Source of the DNA: Acidovorax sp. Leaf160 | GTDB taxonomy: Bacteria > Pseudomonadota > Gammaproteobacteria > Burkholderiales > Burkholderiaceae_C | Direction: 5' to 3' | Length of the DNA stretch: 64,000 bases | NCBI RefSeq assembly: GCF_001424265.1 | Contig: NZ_LMOV01000023.1 | Coordinates: 607,219-671,218 of the forward strand | In this document: piece after piece, positions 12,530 through 21,145 of the stretch | How the letters are laid out: every line of letters begins with the position of its first letter | How positions within the stretch are numbered: position 1 is the first letter of the stretch | Notes under the pieces: model-generated | What the model saw: only the letters and a program-made list of their open reading frames with translations | Databases searched by the model: none | Told to the model about the DNA's origin: nothing | Position numbers and translations under genes: made by a program

Positions 12530-13735
12530 ATGGATCTCGCATTCACCCCCGAAGAACAGGCCTTCCGCGAGGAAGTGCGCAGCTGGGTTCACGCCCATCT
12601 GCCCCAGGAGATCGCGCACAAGGTGCACAACGCGCTGCGCCTGACGCGCGATGATTTGCAGGGCTGGGCCAAGATCCTGGGCAAGAAGGGCTGGCTGGGC
12701 TATGGCTGGCCCAAGGAGTTCGGCGGCCCGGGCTGGACGGCCGTGCAAAAGCACCTCTTCGAAGAGGAATGCGCGCTGGCCGGCGCGCCGCGCATCATTC
12801 CCTTCGGCCCGGTGATGGTGGCGCCCGTCATCATGGCCTTCGGAAATGCCGAGCAGCAAAAGCGCTTCCTGCCGGGCATCGCCAGCGGCGAGGTGTGGTG
12901 GAGCCAGGGTTACAGCGAGCCGGGCTCCGGCTCCGACCTGGCCTCCGTCAAGACCCGTGCCGAGCGCGTGGGCGACAAGTACATCGTCAACGGCCAGAAG
13001 ACCTGGACCACGCTGGGCCAGCATGGCGACTGGATGTTCAACCTGGTGCGCACCAGCACCGAAGGCAAGCCGCAGACCGGCATCTCCTTCCTGCTGGTGG
13101 ACATGAAATCGCCCGGCGTCACCGTGCGGCCCATCAAGCTGCTGGACGGCGAATGCGAGGTCAACGAGGTGTTCTTCGACAACGTCGAAGTCCCCGCCGA
13201 GAACCTGATCGGCGAAGAGAACAAGGGCTGGACCTACGCCAAGCACCTGCTCTCCCACGAGCGCACCAACATCGCGGACGTGAACCGCAGCAAGCGCGAG
13301 CTGGAGCGCTTGAAGCGCATCGCCCGGGCGGAAGGCGTCTGGGACGACCAGCGCTTGCGCGACCAGATCGCGCTGCTGGAGGTGGACATCGTGGCGCTGG
13401 AGATGCTGGTGCTGCGCGTGCTGTCCAACGAGAAGTCGGGCAAGAACTCGCTGGACATCGCCGGCCTGCTCAAGATCAAAGGCAGCGAGATCCAGCAGCG
13501 CTACGCCGAACTGATGATGCTGGCCGCCGGCCCATTCAGCCTGCCCTTCATCGAAGAAGCGATGGAGGCGGGGTGGCAGGGCGACGCTGGCGCAGGTGCG
13601 CTGGGTGGCTTCCCCGGCGGCGAGGTGGCCAATGCGCCGCTCGCATCGACCTACTTCAACCTGCGCAAGACCACGATCTACGGCGGCTCGAACGAGGTCC
13701 AGCGAAACATCGTCGCGCAGACCGTTCTGGGCTGA
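12530..13735 (+). CDS. Acyl-CoA dehydrogenase, large-subunit type
   Basis: A 401-residue FAD-dependent enzyme that introduces a trans-2 double bond into acyl-CoA. N-terminal helical, middle beta and C-terminal helical domains are all recognisable: WSQGYSEPGSGSDLA, TWTTLGQHGDWMF and the terminal YGGSNEVQRNIVAQTVLG. The ATG at 12530 follows AGGAGACAGG. A second acyl-CoA dehydrogenase follows 139 bp later, a pairing seen in heteromeric enzymes such as PimC/PimD-like pimeloyl-CoA dehydrogenases. The substrate cannot be read from sequence. Confidence 0.92.
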   Translation: MDLAFTPEEQAFREEVRSWVHAHLPQEIAHKVHNALRLTRDDLQGWAKILGKKGWLGYGWPKEFGGPGWTAVQKHLFEEECALAGAPRIIPFGPVMVAPVIMAFGNAEQQKRFLPGIASGEVWWSQGYSEPGSGSDLASVKTRAERVGDKYIVNGQKTWTTLGQHGDWMFNLVRTSTEGKPQTGISFLLVDMKSPGVTVRPIKLLDGECEVNEVFFDNVEVPAENLIGEENKGWTYAKHLLSHERTNIADVNRSKRELERLKRIARAEGVWDDQRLRDQIALLEVDIVALEMLVLRVLSNEKSGKNSLDIAGLLKIKGSEIQQRYAELMMLAAGPFSLPFIEEAMEAGWQGDAGAGALGGFPGGEVANAPLASTYFNLRKTTIYGGSNEVQRNIVAQTVLG

Positions 13736-13874
13736 CGCCCTGGAACGGTCCGCGCGGTGCGCGACCGGACTGCTCCCCCTGGCCCCCTCCGCGAGGGGGT
13801 TCCCGCTAGAGCTTCGCTGGTCTTTGTCGGGGTTGCACAAGCGCCCTGCCCTGATCGGCTTTTGGAGACATGAG

Positions 13875-14990
13875 ATGGACTTTGATTTTTCTGATGACCA
13901 GCAATCCCTGCGCGATGCGGTGCGCCGCTGGGTGGACAAGGGTTACGACTTCGAGCGCCGCAAGCGCATCGTGGCGGCAGGCGGCTTCGACCGCGCGGCC
14001 TATGGCGAACTGGCCGAACTCGGGCTGACCGCGCTCACCGTGCCCGAGGCCCACGGCGGGCTGGGCCAGGGCGCCGTGGATGCCATGATGGCCATGGAAG
14101 AGCTGGGCCGAGGCATCGTGCTGGAGCCGCTGGCGCAGGCTTTCATCGTCAGCCGGGTGCTGGCCGGCTACGCCCCCGAAGCCGTGCAGGCCGAGTGGCT
14201 GCCGCGCATCGCGAGCGGCGAGGCCCTGGTGGTGCTGGCACACCAGGAACGCAAGGCCCGCTACCGCCTCGACGTTTGCGAGGCAAAAGCCGCGCAGGCC
14301 GGGGACAGATATACGCTCACAGCTATCAAAAGCATAGTACCGGCGGGTGACCAGGCCGACGCCTTCATCGTGCCTGCGCAACTGGATGGCCGCATCGCCC
14401 TCTTCCTTGTCGAACGCAGTGCCGCAGGCGTCGCCACGCGCGGCTACCGCACGCAGGACGAAAGCCGTGCCGCCGAGGTGCAGCTGGACGGCGCACCGGC
14501 CACGCTCATCACCTCCGACGGCCTGGCCGCACTGGAACTAGCCGTGGACGTGGGCATTGCCACCGCCTGCGCCGAAGCGGTGGGGTTGATGGACCAGACC
14601 CTCGCGCTGACGGTGGACTACATGAACCAGCGCAAGCAGTTCGGCGTGCCGATCGCGAGCTTCCAGGCACTGCGCCACCGCGTGGCCGATGTGAAGATGC
14701 AGCTTGAACTGGCCCGCTCGATGAGCTATTACGCCACGCTCAAGCTGGGCGAAGCGCCGCAGGAGCGCCGCCGCGCCCTCGCCCGCGCCAAGGTGCAGCT
14801 CGGCCAGTCGATGCGCTTCGTGGGCCAGCAATCGGTGCAGCTGCATGGCGGCATCGGCGTGACCGACGAATACATCGGCAGCCACTACTTCAAGAAGCTC
14901 ACCCAGCTGGAAATGACCTGGGGCGACACCCTGCACCACCTGGGCGTGGTGTCGGCGGAGATGGAGGAGACGGCGGGGGTGTTCAGCTAG
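13875..14990 (+). CDS. Acyl-CoA dehydrogenase, small-subunit type
   Basis: A 371-residue acyl-CoA dehydrogenase-fold protein, probably partner of the preceding gene. The N-terminus MDFDFSDDQQSLRDAVRRWV and the C-terminal QLHGGIGVTDEYIGSHYFKKL are typical. In the middle beta domain the usual FAD/acyl contact motifs are weakly conserved, as expected of the less active subunit in heteromeric enzymes. A dispersed 17-nt palindrome (14322-14338) encodes AIKSI within that domain without breaking the frame. The ATG at 13875 follows GGAGA. A strong terminator lies just downstream. Confidence 0.88.
   Translation: MDFDFSDDQQSLRDAVRRWVDKGYDFERRKRIVAAGGFDRAAYGELAELGLTALTVPEAHGGLGQGAVDAMMAMEELGRGIVLEPLAQAFIVSRVLAGYAPEAVQAEWLPRIASGEALVVLAHQERKARYRLDVCEAKAAQAGDRYTLTAIKSIVPAGDQADAFIVPAQLDGRIALFLVERSAAGVATRGYRTQDESRAAEVQLDGAPATLITSDGLAALELAVDVGIATACAEAVGLMDQTLALTVDYMNQRKQFGVPIASFQALRHRVADVKMQLELARSMSYYATLKLGEAPQERRRALARAKVQLGQSMRFVGQQSVQLHGGIGVTDEYIGSHYFKKLTQLEMTWGDTLHHLGVVSAEMEETAGVFS
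14322..14338. repeat. 17-nt AT-rich palindrome, copy 3 (inside an acyl-CoA dehydrogenase gene)
   Basis: GCTATCAAAAGCATAGT; the last base deviates from the arm GCTAT/ATAGC. It is read GCT-ATC-AAA-AGC-ATA in the gene's frame. Confidence 0.85.
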
Positions 14991-15014
14991 GCGCCGCAAC
15001 ATTTTCCGCGTGAG

Positions 15015-15049
15015 AAAGGCCGTCGAGACTCACTCTAGACGGCCTTTTT
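15015..15049 (+). terminator. Intrinsic terminator after the acyl-CoA dehydrogenase pair
   Basis: Perfect 10-bp stem AAAGGCCGTC/GACGGCCTTT with a 13-nt loop, followed by TTC after a run of five T. It also separates the GC-rich left block from the less GC-rich region to the right. Confidence 0.9.
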
Positions 15050-15109
15050 CTATAGGAATTGCAGTGCGGTGGTCGGAACCGTCCGGCTACCGGGAATCCT
15101 GAAGCGGGA

Positions 15110-15658
15110 TCAGGGATGTGAATGGCCGTCGTGGCTGTGACTCTCGGCCCGCTTGCGGTCGTCCACCACGTTCACCGTGGCGCCATTGGGCAGCAACATG
15201 TCGCCCGGCCGCTGACCGGGCCTGCATGCGCCCAGCCAGCGCCCTTCAAAGAGAGTGCGTCCCGGTTCGAACCGCACTCTCTTCGCATACTTGACTTCGA
15301 ATGCTCCGCTGTAATGGGCCTTGAGGTCCCCGGACAGCTCCACCGTGGCATCCACGCGGTTGTCGTGTACGTAGCAAACCGTCTGGATCTTGTAGGAACC
15401 CCCCTGCGCCCGCCGTACCTTCACGTCATGGCAGTGCTCCTGGCCCGGCACGACCGAAAGCAGCATCACCGGCTCGGCCTCCTTGCTGGTGCATTGTTGG
15501 ACCGTCTGCTTGCGCAGCACCGACTCAGTCTCGCCCCGGACGGTGACCTCCCACAGCCCTTCCTTCCGCGTGGGCATCGGTTCAGCGGCGGCCAGCGCAG
15601 GACCTGCCAGACAGGCTATCGCTCCCCAACCCCAGGCCGTCCATCTTGTCGTCAGCAT
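15110..15658 (-). CDS. DUF3617 family secreted protein
   Basis: A 182-residue predicted periplasmic protein with a signal peptide ending near ALAAAEP (about residue 26). Then comes the DUF3617 pattern: RKEGLWEVTVRGE, QQCTSKEAE and CHDVKVRRAQGGSYKIQTVCY with conserved cysteines. The C-terminus is His/Ser-rich (SHSHDGHSH) and could bind metal, which is inference. The ATG at 15658 follows GGAGACGATCG. Function is unknown. It follows the IPTL-CTERM gene on the same strand, 86 bp away. Confidence 0.8.
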   Translation of the reverse strand: MLTTRWTAWGWGAIACLAGPALAAAEPMPTRKEGLWEVTVRGETESVLRKQTVQQCTSKEAEPVMLLSVVPGQEHCHDVKVRRAQGGSYKIQTVCYVHDNRVDATVELSGDLKAHYSGAFEVKYAKRVRFEPGRTLFEGRWLGACRPGQRPGDMLLPNGATVNVVDDRKRAESHSHDGHSHP

Positions 15659-15744
15659 CGATCGTCTCCTTTAAGTGGAGTCGCCAAAAAAGAAACCGGC
15701 GGCCTGTAGCCGCCGGTCATGTGTTTGGGTCATGCCCAGGAAGA

Positions 15745-18135
15745 TCAGCGCAGGAAATTGCGACGCGTGCCTACGAAGAACAGGCCCATCAGCACCGACA
15801 GCATGATCAAGCCCCATTGCGACAACGTCGGAACGGCGTAGGTTTCGGCAGGGATTGCAGCAAAGCTGACAGCCACCGTACACGGCACCGAAACAGCTGC
15901 CGTAGTGAAGGTATCGCCAACCAGCGTGCCGCCGCAAGCGGACCCCCCCGTAGCCACGACAGCGCGGTAGCCGGCCGCAGGCGTGATGGTATAGGTCAGG
16001 GTCGAGCCTGGCGTCGTCACGGGCGTCACGCCCAGCGGCGAGATGGCGCCATTAGGACCCGCGGAAGCAGTCACCTGCAGTGGAACGAAGCTGAATGCAA
16101 CGGTGCAGTCGGTGGTCACCGGATTGATGACATAGCTGTTGCCGCTCAAGCTACCCTGGCACGAGCCATCCGCTTGTGGGAAGTAGCCAGCGTCGGGGAC
16201 CAGGGTGTATGTGACGGACGAGCCTGCGGGCACCGTTTGCAAGCCGGTGGGCGACACCGTGCCGTTCGGGCCAGCTGTTCCGGTGGCCGTGATCGTCGCG
16301 ATGGGCGCGAAGTTGGCGATCACCGTGGAGTCGGCAGTCACGGAAGCGATGTTGCAGGGATTGGCGGTGCCGGTACAGGCGCCGGACCAGCCCACGAACA
16401 CATTGCCCGGCGCTGCCGTGGCGGTCAGGATGACGGAGTTGCCATCTGCTACCGGCATGGAGCAGTTGACCCCGCAATTCAGGCCGCTTGGAACGCTGAC
16501 CACCGTACCGGAGCCTGCACCAGCCTTGGTCAACGACAGCGTACGCAGGGCGCCCACGGAGTTGGCATCGCCAGCCGTGTTGTTGTTGGTATTGCTGTCG
16601 GTGACTTGCGACGGCGGCGTGACAGTGAAGCGCGTGGAAGCGGGAGCCGGGCCAGCGCCAGAAGTCGCGTTGATCGTGTAAACCACGCTGCCGCCCACCG
16701 GAATGTCCATGGATTGTGTGGTGAGTACACCGGTACCGCTACCGGCACCGCAGGAGGCGCCGCCCGCACTGGAACACGTCCAAGCGCCCACCGTCATGCC
16801 GGTGGCAACTTGGTCAAGGGTGGCACCAGCCACAGCCGTGGGGCCGTTGTTGCGCACCGTCACGGTGTACGTCTGCGCGCTGTTCGGCGTGACGGCGGAG
16901 GTGCCGTCGGTCACAGCCACTGTCAAATCGGTCAGTGGGTTCGAGTTGGCGCTTGCCACTTGCGTCTGCACCAGCGGGCCCAGAACCGTGCTGGCACCCG
17001 TGCCAGAAATGCGGTAGTTGCCGTGATTGAGGCTGTTGTTAGGACTGCTGACGCTTGCGGTCGAGGGCACTTTCCAGGTGATTTGGAAGGTGCCGCTGGA
17101 GCGATCAACCAACTGGCCGAAATCACACGATACGGGGCCAGCAGAGCCCACGGCAGGCGTGGTGCAGCTGACGCCTGCGGGCACGCTGACGGACTGAAAT
17201 ACCGCGTCAACATTCCCAGAAGAAGATGCACTCTTTACCTGAGGGCTGATCGCCTCCACGATACTGTTAGACACCACCACGCCACTGTTGTTGGAGTAAG
17301 CGTAGTCATAGGTCACTGTGTCGTCGGGCTTGGTGGTGGTCGGGCCAGTGGCCGACACCAGCAGGCCTGCGAAGAAGGGACCGATGGAGTCGACATAGAC
17401 CTCGCCGGAGTGTCCACCTGCACTACACCCTGCAGCAATCACTTCCACCTCTACGGTGTCGCCTACATCCAGCAGGCCGTTGCCTGGCGCCACATCGATC
17501 GCCTGCCAGCCCGTGTATTGATAGCCACCCAAGGTTTGCCATGGCACGCCGGGCTGGGCCGCAAAATTGAATGTGTAGAAGAGCTTGCTGCCCTTCGTGA
17601 CGTTACGTACTTCCACATAGAAATATGCCTGGCTCTGGGGTGAATGGCCCCCATCCTGGATGACCGGTGCAACGGCCATACGCAAGTGAACCTTGCCGTC
17701 CGACGGATCGACGTCAGCCAGCGTCATCTGCGCAGACTGCTCAATGCCACTGGCCCGGTAGTCCTTGCCGCGAGCATTGACCCGAGCGCTGTAGGTACCC
17801 TGAAACGGGACCTGCACAGGCCCGCCAGCATCGTCCGGCGCCGTCCCAGTTGCTGAATTCGGGCCGCTGACGACCTCTGTCACGGGAGTCGGAGTTCCCG
17901 CGGTCTGCAAATTCAGATCGCTCTTCCGTGTGGGCGGAAACGTTCCAATACCTGTATTTCGATAGTTAGAAACATTCCAGCCGGAGAAATTCCCAGCTTC
18001 GAAATCGCCGTTGACCACGCCACCGTGAGCAGCAGGCGCGGCAACCAGCACCATCCCCAATCCGGCAGCTAGTAAGCCCCGAGCAAACGAGCGAGCCCAT
18101 GCGCCCGCCGCTTTCCAAACATTGACAGCTTCCAA
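15745..18135 (-). CDS. Large secreted DUF11 / InlB-B-repeat protein with IPTL-CTERM sorting tail
   Basis: About 796 residues. A signal peptide (about 1-38, ending APAAHG) is followed by a NGDFEAGNFSGWNVS carbohydrate-binding-like segment. Two DUF11-type beta-sandwich stretches follow (VTYDYAYSNNSGVVVSNSIV; QTYTVTVRNNGPTAVAGATL). Next come three bacterial repeats of the InlB-B type (FVGWSGACTG). The end is VPTLSQWG, a hydrophobic helix and RR, the IPTL-CTERM signal read by exosortase H-type enzymes. No exosortase gene is in the window. Start: TTG at 18135 behind AAGGGG; an alternative TTG at 18270 would add 45 residues in front of the signal peptide. G+C is visibly below the neighbours. Confidence 0.82.
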   Translation of the reverse strand: MEAVNVWKAAGAWARSFARGLLAAGLGMVLVAAPAAHGGVVNGDFEAGNFSGWNVSNYRNTGIGTFPPTRKSDLNLQTAGTPTPVTEVVSGPNSATGTAPDDAGGPVQVPFQGTYSARVNARGKDYRASGIEQSAQMTLADVDPSDGKVHLRMAVAPVIQDGGHSPQSQAYFYVEVRNVTKGSKLFYTFNFAAQPGVPWQTLGGYQYTGWQAIDVAPGNGLLDVGDTVEVEVIAAGCSAGGHSGEVYVDSIGPFFAGLLVSATGPTTTKPDDTVTYDYAYSNNSGVVVSNSIVEAISPQVKSASSSGNVDAVFQSVSVPAGVSCTTPAVGSAGPVSCDFGQLVDRSSGTFQITWKVPSTASVSSPNNSLNHGNYRISGTGASTVLGPLVQTQVASANSNPLTDLTVAVTDGTSAVTPNSAQTYTVTVRNNGPTAVAGATLDQVATGMTVGAWTCSSAGGASCGAGSGTGVLTTQSMDIPVGGSVVYTINATSGAGPAPASTRFTVTPPSQVTDSNTNNNTAGDANSVGALRTLSLTKAGAGSGTVVSVPSGLNCGVNCSMPVADGNSVILTATAAPGNVFVGWSGACTGTANPCNIASVTADSTVIANFAPIATITATGTAGPNGTVSPTGLQTVPAGSSVTYTLVPDAGYFPQADGSCQGSLSGNSYVINPVTTDCTVAFSFVPLQVTASAGPNGAISPLGVTPVTTPGSTLTYTITPAAGYRAVVATGGSACGGTLVGDTFTTAAVSVPCTVAVSFAAIPAETYAVPTLSQWGLIMLSVLMGLFFVGTRRNFLR

Positions 18136-18266
18136 CTCGATCCCCTTGAAATAAATGCACCAACCAACCCGCGCGCTCCGCAAAGGCAACACCCACCAAA
18201 AACCAGCGCACCGCACACACGCGACTGTTTCAGCCCTCGACGGACCGACTGAAAAAAACTGAGAAC

Positions 18267-18947
18267 TCAAGCGACGAAAACGAGACCTCGCCCAAACACA
18301 GAGCGAACCGGCAATGCCAACTGGGTAGCCTCCAAGGTCTTTCGACGCAGACGAGTCAGCTGGGACTCAACTCGGTGGAAACCGTCGTCGGCGTCTTTCG
18401 CACCCACCGCCTCGGTCAAAGCCTGCTTCGTGACCAGAGCGCCCTGCTTAGCCATCAGGCAGTCGAGCAATTCCAGCTCGCGACTGGTCAACTCCACGGC
18501 GAGTTGATTGGGCGCGATCAACCGGGCGCAGGCACGATCCAGACGCCACGACGGCTCCAACTCTGGCCGAGTGATCTGCAGCATCAAGCGGCGCAGCTGC
18601 GACCGGATTCCCGCCACCAGCTCCTCCATGTCCACGGGCTTGACGAAATACTGCAACGCCCCCGAATTCAAGCCCTTAATGCGGCTTTCGAGCTCGGCAC
18701 GTGCAGTCATCAGCACGGTCGCCACGCCCATCTCCGATAGGCGGCGCACAAGGCTCAAGCCATCCTCGCCAGGCAGGCCGATATCCACCACCACCAAGTC
18801 AGCGCGCGTTCGCAAAAGCTGGACGTAGAAGTCCTCGGCCGACTCGGCACCCCAGCTGCGGAATCCCGATTTCGCCAAAAATCGACACACGTTGCCGCGA
18901 ATGTCCTCGTCGTCCTCCACCACGGCTATATCGAATTCCGGCAGCAT
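18267..18947 (-). CDS. OmpR-type response regulator
   Basis: A 226-residue two-component regulator. The receiver domain (1-120) has the acidic pair EDDED near residue 11, the phosphorylated Asp in LVVVDIGLPGEDG, the Thr of VLMTAR and the Lys of YFVKPVD. The C-terminal winged helix (about 135-226) has LTSRELELLDCLMAKQGALV and the RVESQLTRLRRK recognition region. It is divergent from the histidine kinase 59 bp away, its likely partner. The secreted IPTL-CTERM gene follows on the same strand and is a candidate target. Confidence 0.93.
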   Translation of the reverse strand: MLPEFDIAVVEDDEDIRGNVCRFLAKSGFRSWGAESAEDFYVQLLRTRADLVVVDIGLPGEDGLSLVRRLSEMGVATVLMTARAELESRIKGLNSGALQYFVKPVDMEELVAGIRSQLRRLMLQITRPELEPSWRLDRACARLIAPNQLAVELTSRELELLDCLMAKQGALVTKQALTEAVGAKDADDGFHRVESQLTRLRRKTLEATQLALPVRSVFGRGLVFVA

Positions 18948-18964
18948 TCAACAACCAAACGTTA

Positions 18965-18988
18965 ACAATCGGTTTGCATTGTCGATTG
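18965..18988. promoter_or_regulatory. Dyad in the divergent regulator/kinase promoter
   Basis: In the 59-bp gap, CAATCG (18966-18971) pairs with CGATTG (18983-18988), and overlapping ACAAT (18965-18969) pairs with ATTGT (18978-18982). The placement suggests an autoregulatory site for the response regulator; no -35/-10 was assigned. Confidence 0.35.
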
Positions 18989-19006
18989 AGACGACCCTGA
19001 GCTTCC

Positions 19007-21061
19007 ATGCACAAACACTCACGAAAACTCACATTCCGCTGGATCGCTGGAACGCTGTGGCGTCCGCCCCACGTCTGGCTGTTGTTTGCACTGATGCTTC
19101 TTGCTCAAGGCGGGTGTGTGGCGGCAAGCGGCTCACACGCCGAAGGAATCGGCGTTGTGGGAGCTCGTTTGTCAGTCGAGCGCGTCGACGACCCGGGCCA
19201 TGCACTCACCCCCGACGAAGTCGCAGCGCTACACGATGGCCATGTCGTCCCCAACATGCAGTTGCCGCTAAGCGCGGGTTATCTGGACCGGACGGTTTGG
19301 CTGCGCTTCCATAGTCCTGGCGGAGAAAGTTCGGTGCAGCCCTCTCTCTGGCTCCTGGCACGCCCGACTTACGTGGACTCCGTCACGCTGTACCAGCGAG
19401 CGGCCGGCGCGCATGGTTCGTGGCAGGTACAGGCTTCCGGTGATCTGGTGCCCGGCCATGAGAAGGCGGGTGTGCGCCAGCCCTTGTTCGAATTGCAGCC
19501 GCATGCGTTGACGCTGGTCCGCATCCGGACCACCAGCGCGATGCAATTTGACGCGCAACTGCTGACGCAAGCGCAGCTGCGTCAGACGTTGGTCGAGGAC
19601 GAACGTCAGCAGGGACTTTTCTTCGGGATGCTGTTCGCCTTACTGGCGTCCATCGTCGGCGCCACAGCCATTTTTCGCACGCCGCAGCTTTGCGCGCTGG
19701 CTGTGCTGTGCGCCGTGGGCACCCTGCACATATTCAATCTCCACGGATATCTCAGCCTGTGGGTGCCCTCCGGTTTGACCCGGCGGGCGAGCGATGCAGT
19801 GGGAATGGGTGCATTCGGCCTCACCACCGCCCTAGCTTGGCAGATCCGTCTACAGCTGACCTCTGAGCTCCAGCATCGGGCTGTGCGCAAGCTGCTCTCA
19901 GCGGTGGCGTCGGCCGCGGCCTTAGGCATGGCCAGCCCTTTGCTTGGCTTGTACGGGTCCGTCGCCTGGACAAATTTGGTGTTGATAGGCTTGTGCGACT
20001 TGATCGCAATCGCCTTGTGTTGGGCCAACCTGCGCCGCAATCCCCGCAGCGCCGTCAATGGCGTCTTGCTAGCCGCCTATGTAGTGCACGCCCTGTCCGG
20101 CATTCTTCCTGCCTTGGGCTTGCTCGGATGGGTTCGGATGGAGGTGGACGCCACCTTGATCTGGCAAACCGAGATCTTCGTCTTCATGTTGTTGGCCACT
20201 TGCGCCGTCTTCGCCGAAATGGTGGTGCGGTATCGGGATGCGACCGAGGCCCGCGCCGTCGCACTTCGGCATCTCGCGCAATCGGAGCAAATCCTGGAGC
20301 AGCGGGTGAAACAACGCACAGCGGACTTGTTACAGGCGCAGTTCGCGCTGGCACAGGCGTTGGATAGCGAACGCGTGCTGCGGCAGGAGCAGCACCACTT
20401 CTTTCAAATGATCAGCCACGAATTCCGCACGCCTCTGACCGTGATCGACAGCGCCGCATCGGAGCAACTGCGCTTTCCAACACATGCGCTGGAAAACCAG
20501 ACGGAGCGGGCTGCGCAGATCCGGCGAGCCTGCAGGCGACTCACCTCGCTGGTCGACAGCTGCCTCATTACCGATCGAATGGACGCGTCCGGCTTTCACA
20601 TCCTGCCCTCGTCGGTCTCGATCACCGAACTGTTGGAACATGCAGCCCAATTGGTACGGTGGTCGCCACGCCACCAACTGCGCCTGTCGACTCGCGCTGC
20701 GCCCGAAAGCTGGGTGTGCGACGCCACGCTGGTTCGTATCGCCTTGTCCAATCTAGTGGACAACGCGGTCAAGCACGCCAAGGATGGGGAGATCGTGGTC
20801 ACTGCTGCACAGAACCCTGCTGGCCAGCTGGAAATTTCTGTTGCCGATGAGGGGCATGGCATATCGCCACAATCCATCCAGAAGATCTTCGACCAGTTCG
20901 AGCGCGGCCATCGTGCAGACCAGACGCGGGGCTTCGGCCTCGGCCTGTGGGTTGCACGCAGGGTTGCCAGACTCCATGGCGGAGACATCCTTGTCACCTC
21001 GCAGATTGGGCAAGGGACACGTTTCACTATGAGCATTGCCTCGCAGCTCCCGGTCGGTTGA
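19007..21061 (+). CDS. 7TM-DISM sensor histidine kinase
   Basis: A 684-residue membrane kinase. It has a signal/TM segment (about 22-40), a periplasmic 7TMR-DISMED2-like domain (about 50-190, LDRTVWLRFHSP), and seven helices (about 203-405). A coiled coil (about 410-460) leads to HisKA with the phospho-accepting H471 in FFQMISHEFRTPL, and a HATPase domain (about 560-680). Its N box (LSNLVDNAVKHA), G1 (DEGHGI) and G2 (GFGLGL) are intact. DISM sensors usually read carbohydrate-like or other small ligands; the ligand here is unknown. Divergent from the response regulator. G+C is lower than in surrounding core genes. Confidence 0.92.
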   Translation: MHKHSRKLTFRWIAGTLWRPPHVWLLFALMLLAQGGCVAASGSHAEGIGVVGARLSVERVDDPGHALTPDEVAALHDGHVVPNMQLPLSAGYLDRTVWLRFHSPGGESSVQPSLWLLARPTYVDSVTLYQRAAGAHGSWQVQASGDLVPGHEKAGVRQPLFELQPHALTLVRIRTTSAMQFDAQLLTQAQLRQTLVEDERQQGLFFGMLFALLASIVGATAIFRTPQLCALAVLCAVGTLHIFNLHGYLSLWVPSGLTRRASDAVGMGAFGLTTALAWQIRLQLTSELQHRAVRKLLSAVASAAALGMASPLLGLYGSVAWTNLVLIGLCDLIAIALCWANLRRNPRSAVNGVLLAAYVVHALSGILPALGLLGWVRMEVDATLIWQTEIFVFMLLATCAVFAEMVVRYRDATEARAVALRHLAQSEQILEQRVKQRTADLLQAQFALAQALDSERVLRQEQHHFFQMISHEFRTPLTVIDSAASEQLRFPTHALENQTERAAQIRRACRRLTSLVDSCLITDRMDASGFHILPSSVSITELLEHAAQLVRWSPRHQLRLSTRAAPESWVCDATLVRIALSNLVDNAVKHAKDGEIVVTAAQNPAGQLEISVADEGHGISPQSIQKIFDQFERGHRADQTRGFGLGLWVARRVARLHGGDILVTSQIGQGTRFTMSIASQLPVG

Positions 21062-21145
21062 GGCCACCCTGCGGATTCCGGGATAATCTCCCCCAACCTT
21101 CCATTGCAGCCGGGCCCAGTGCCCGGCTCTTACTTTTCTGAGTCC

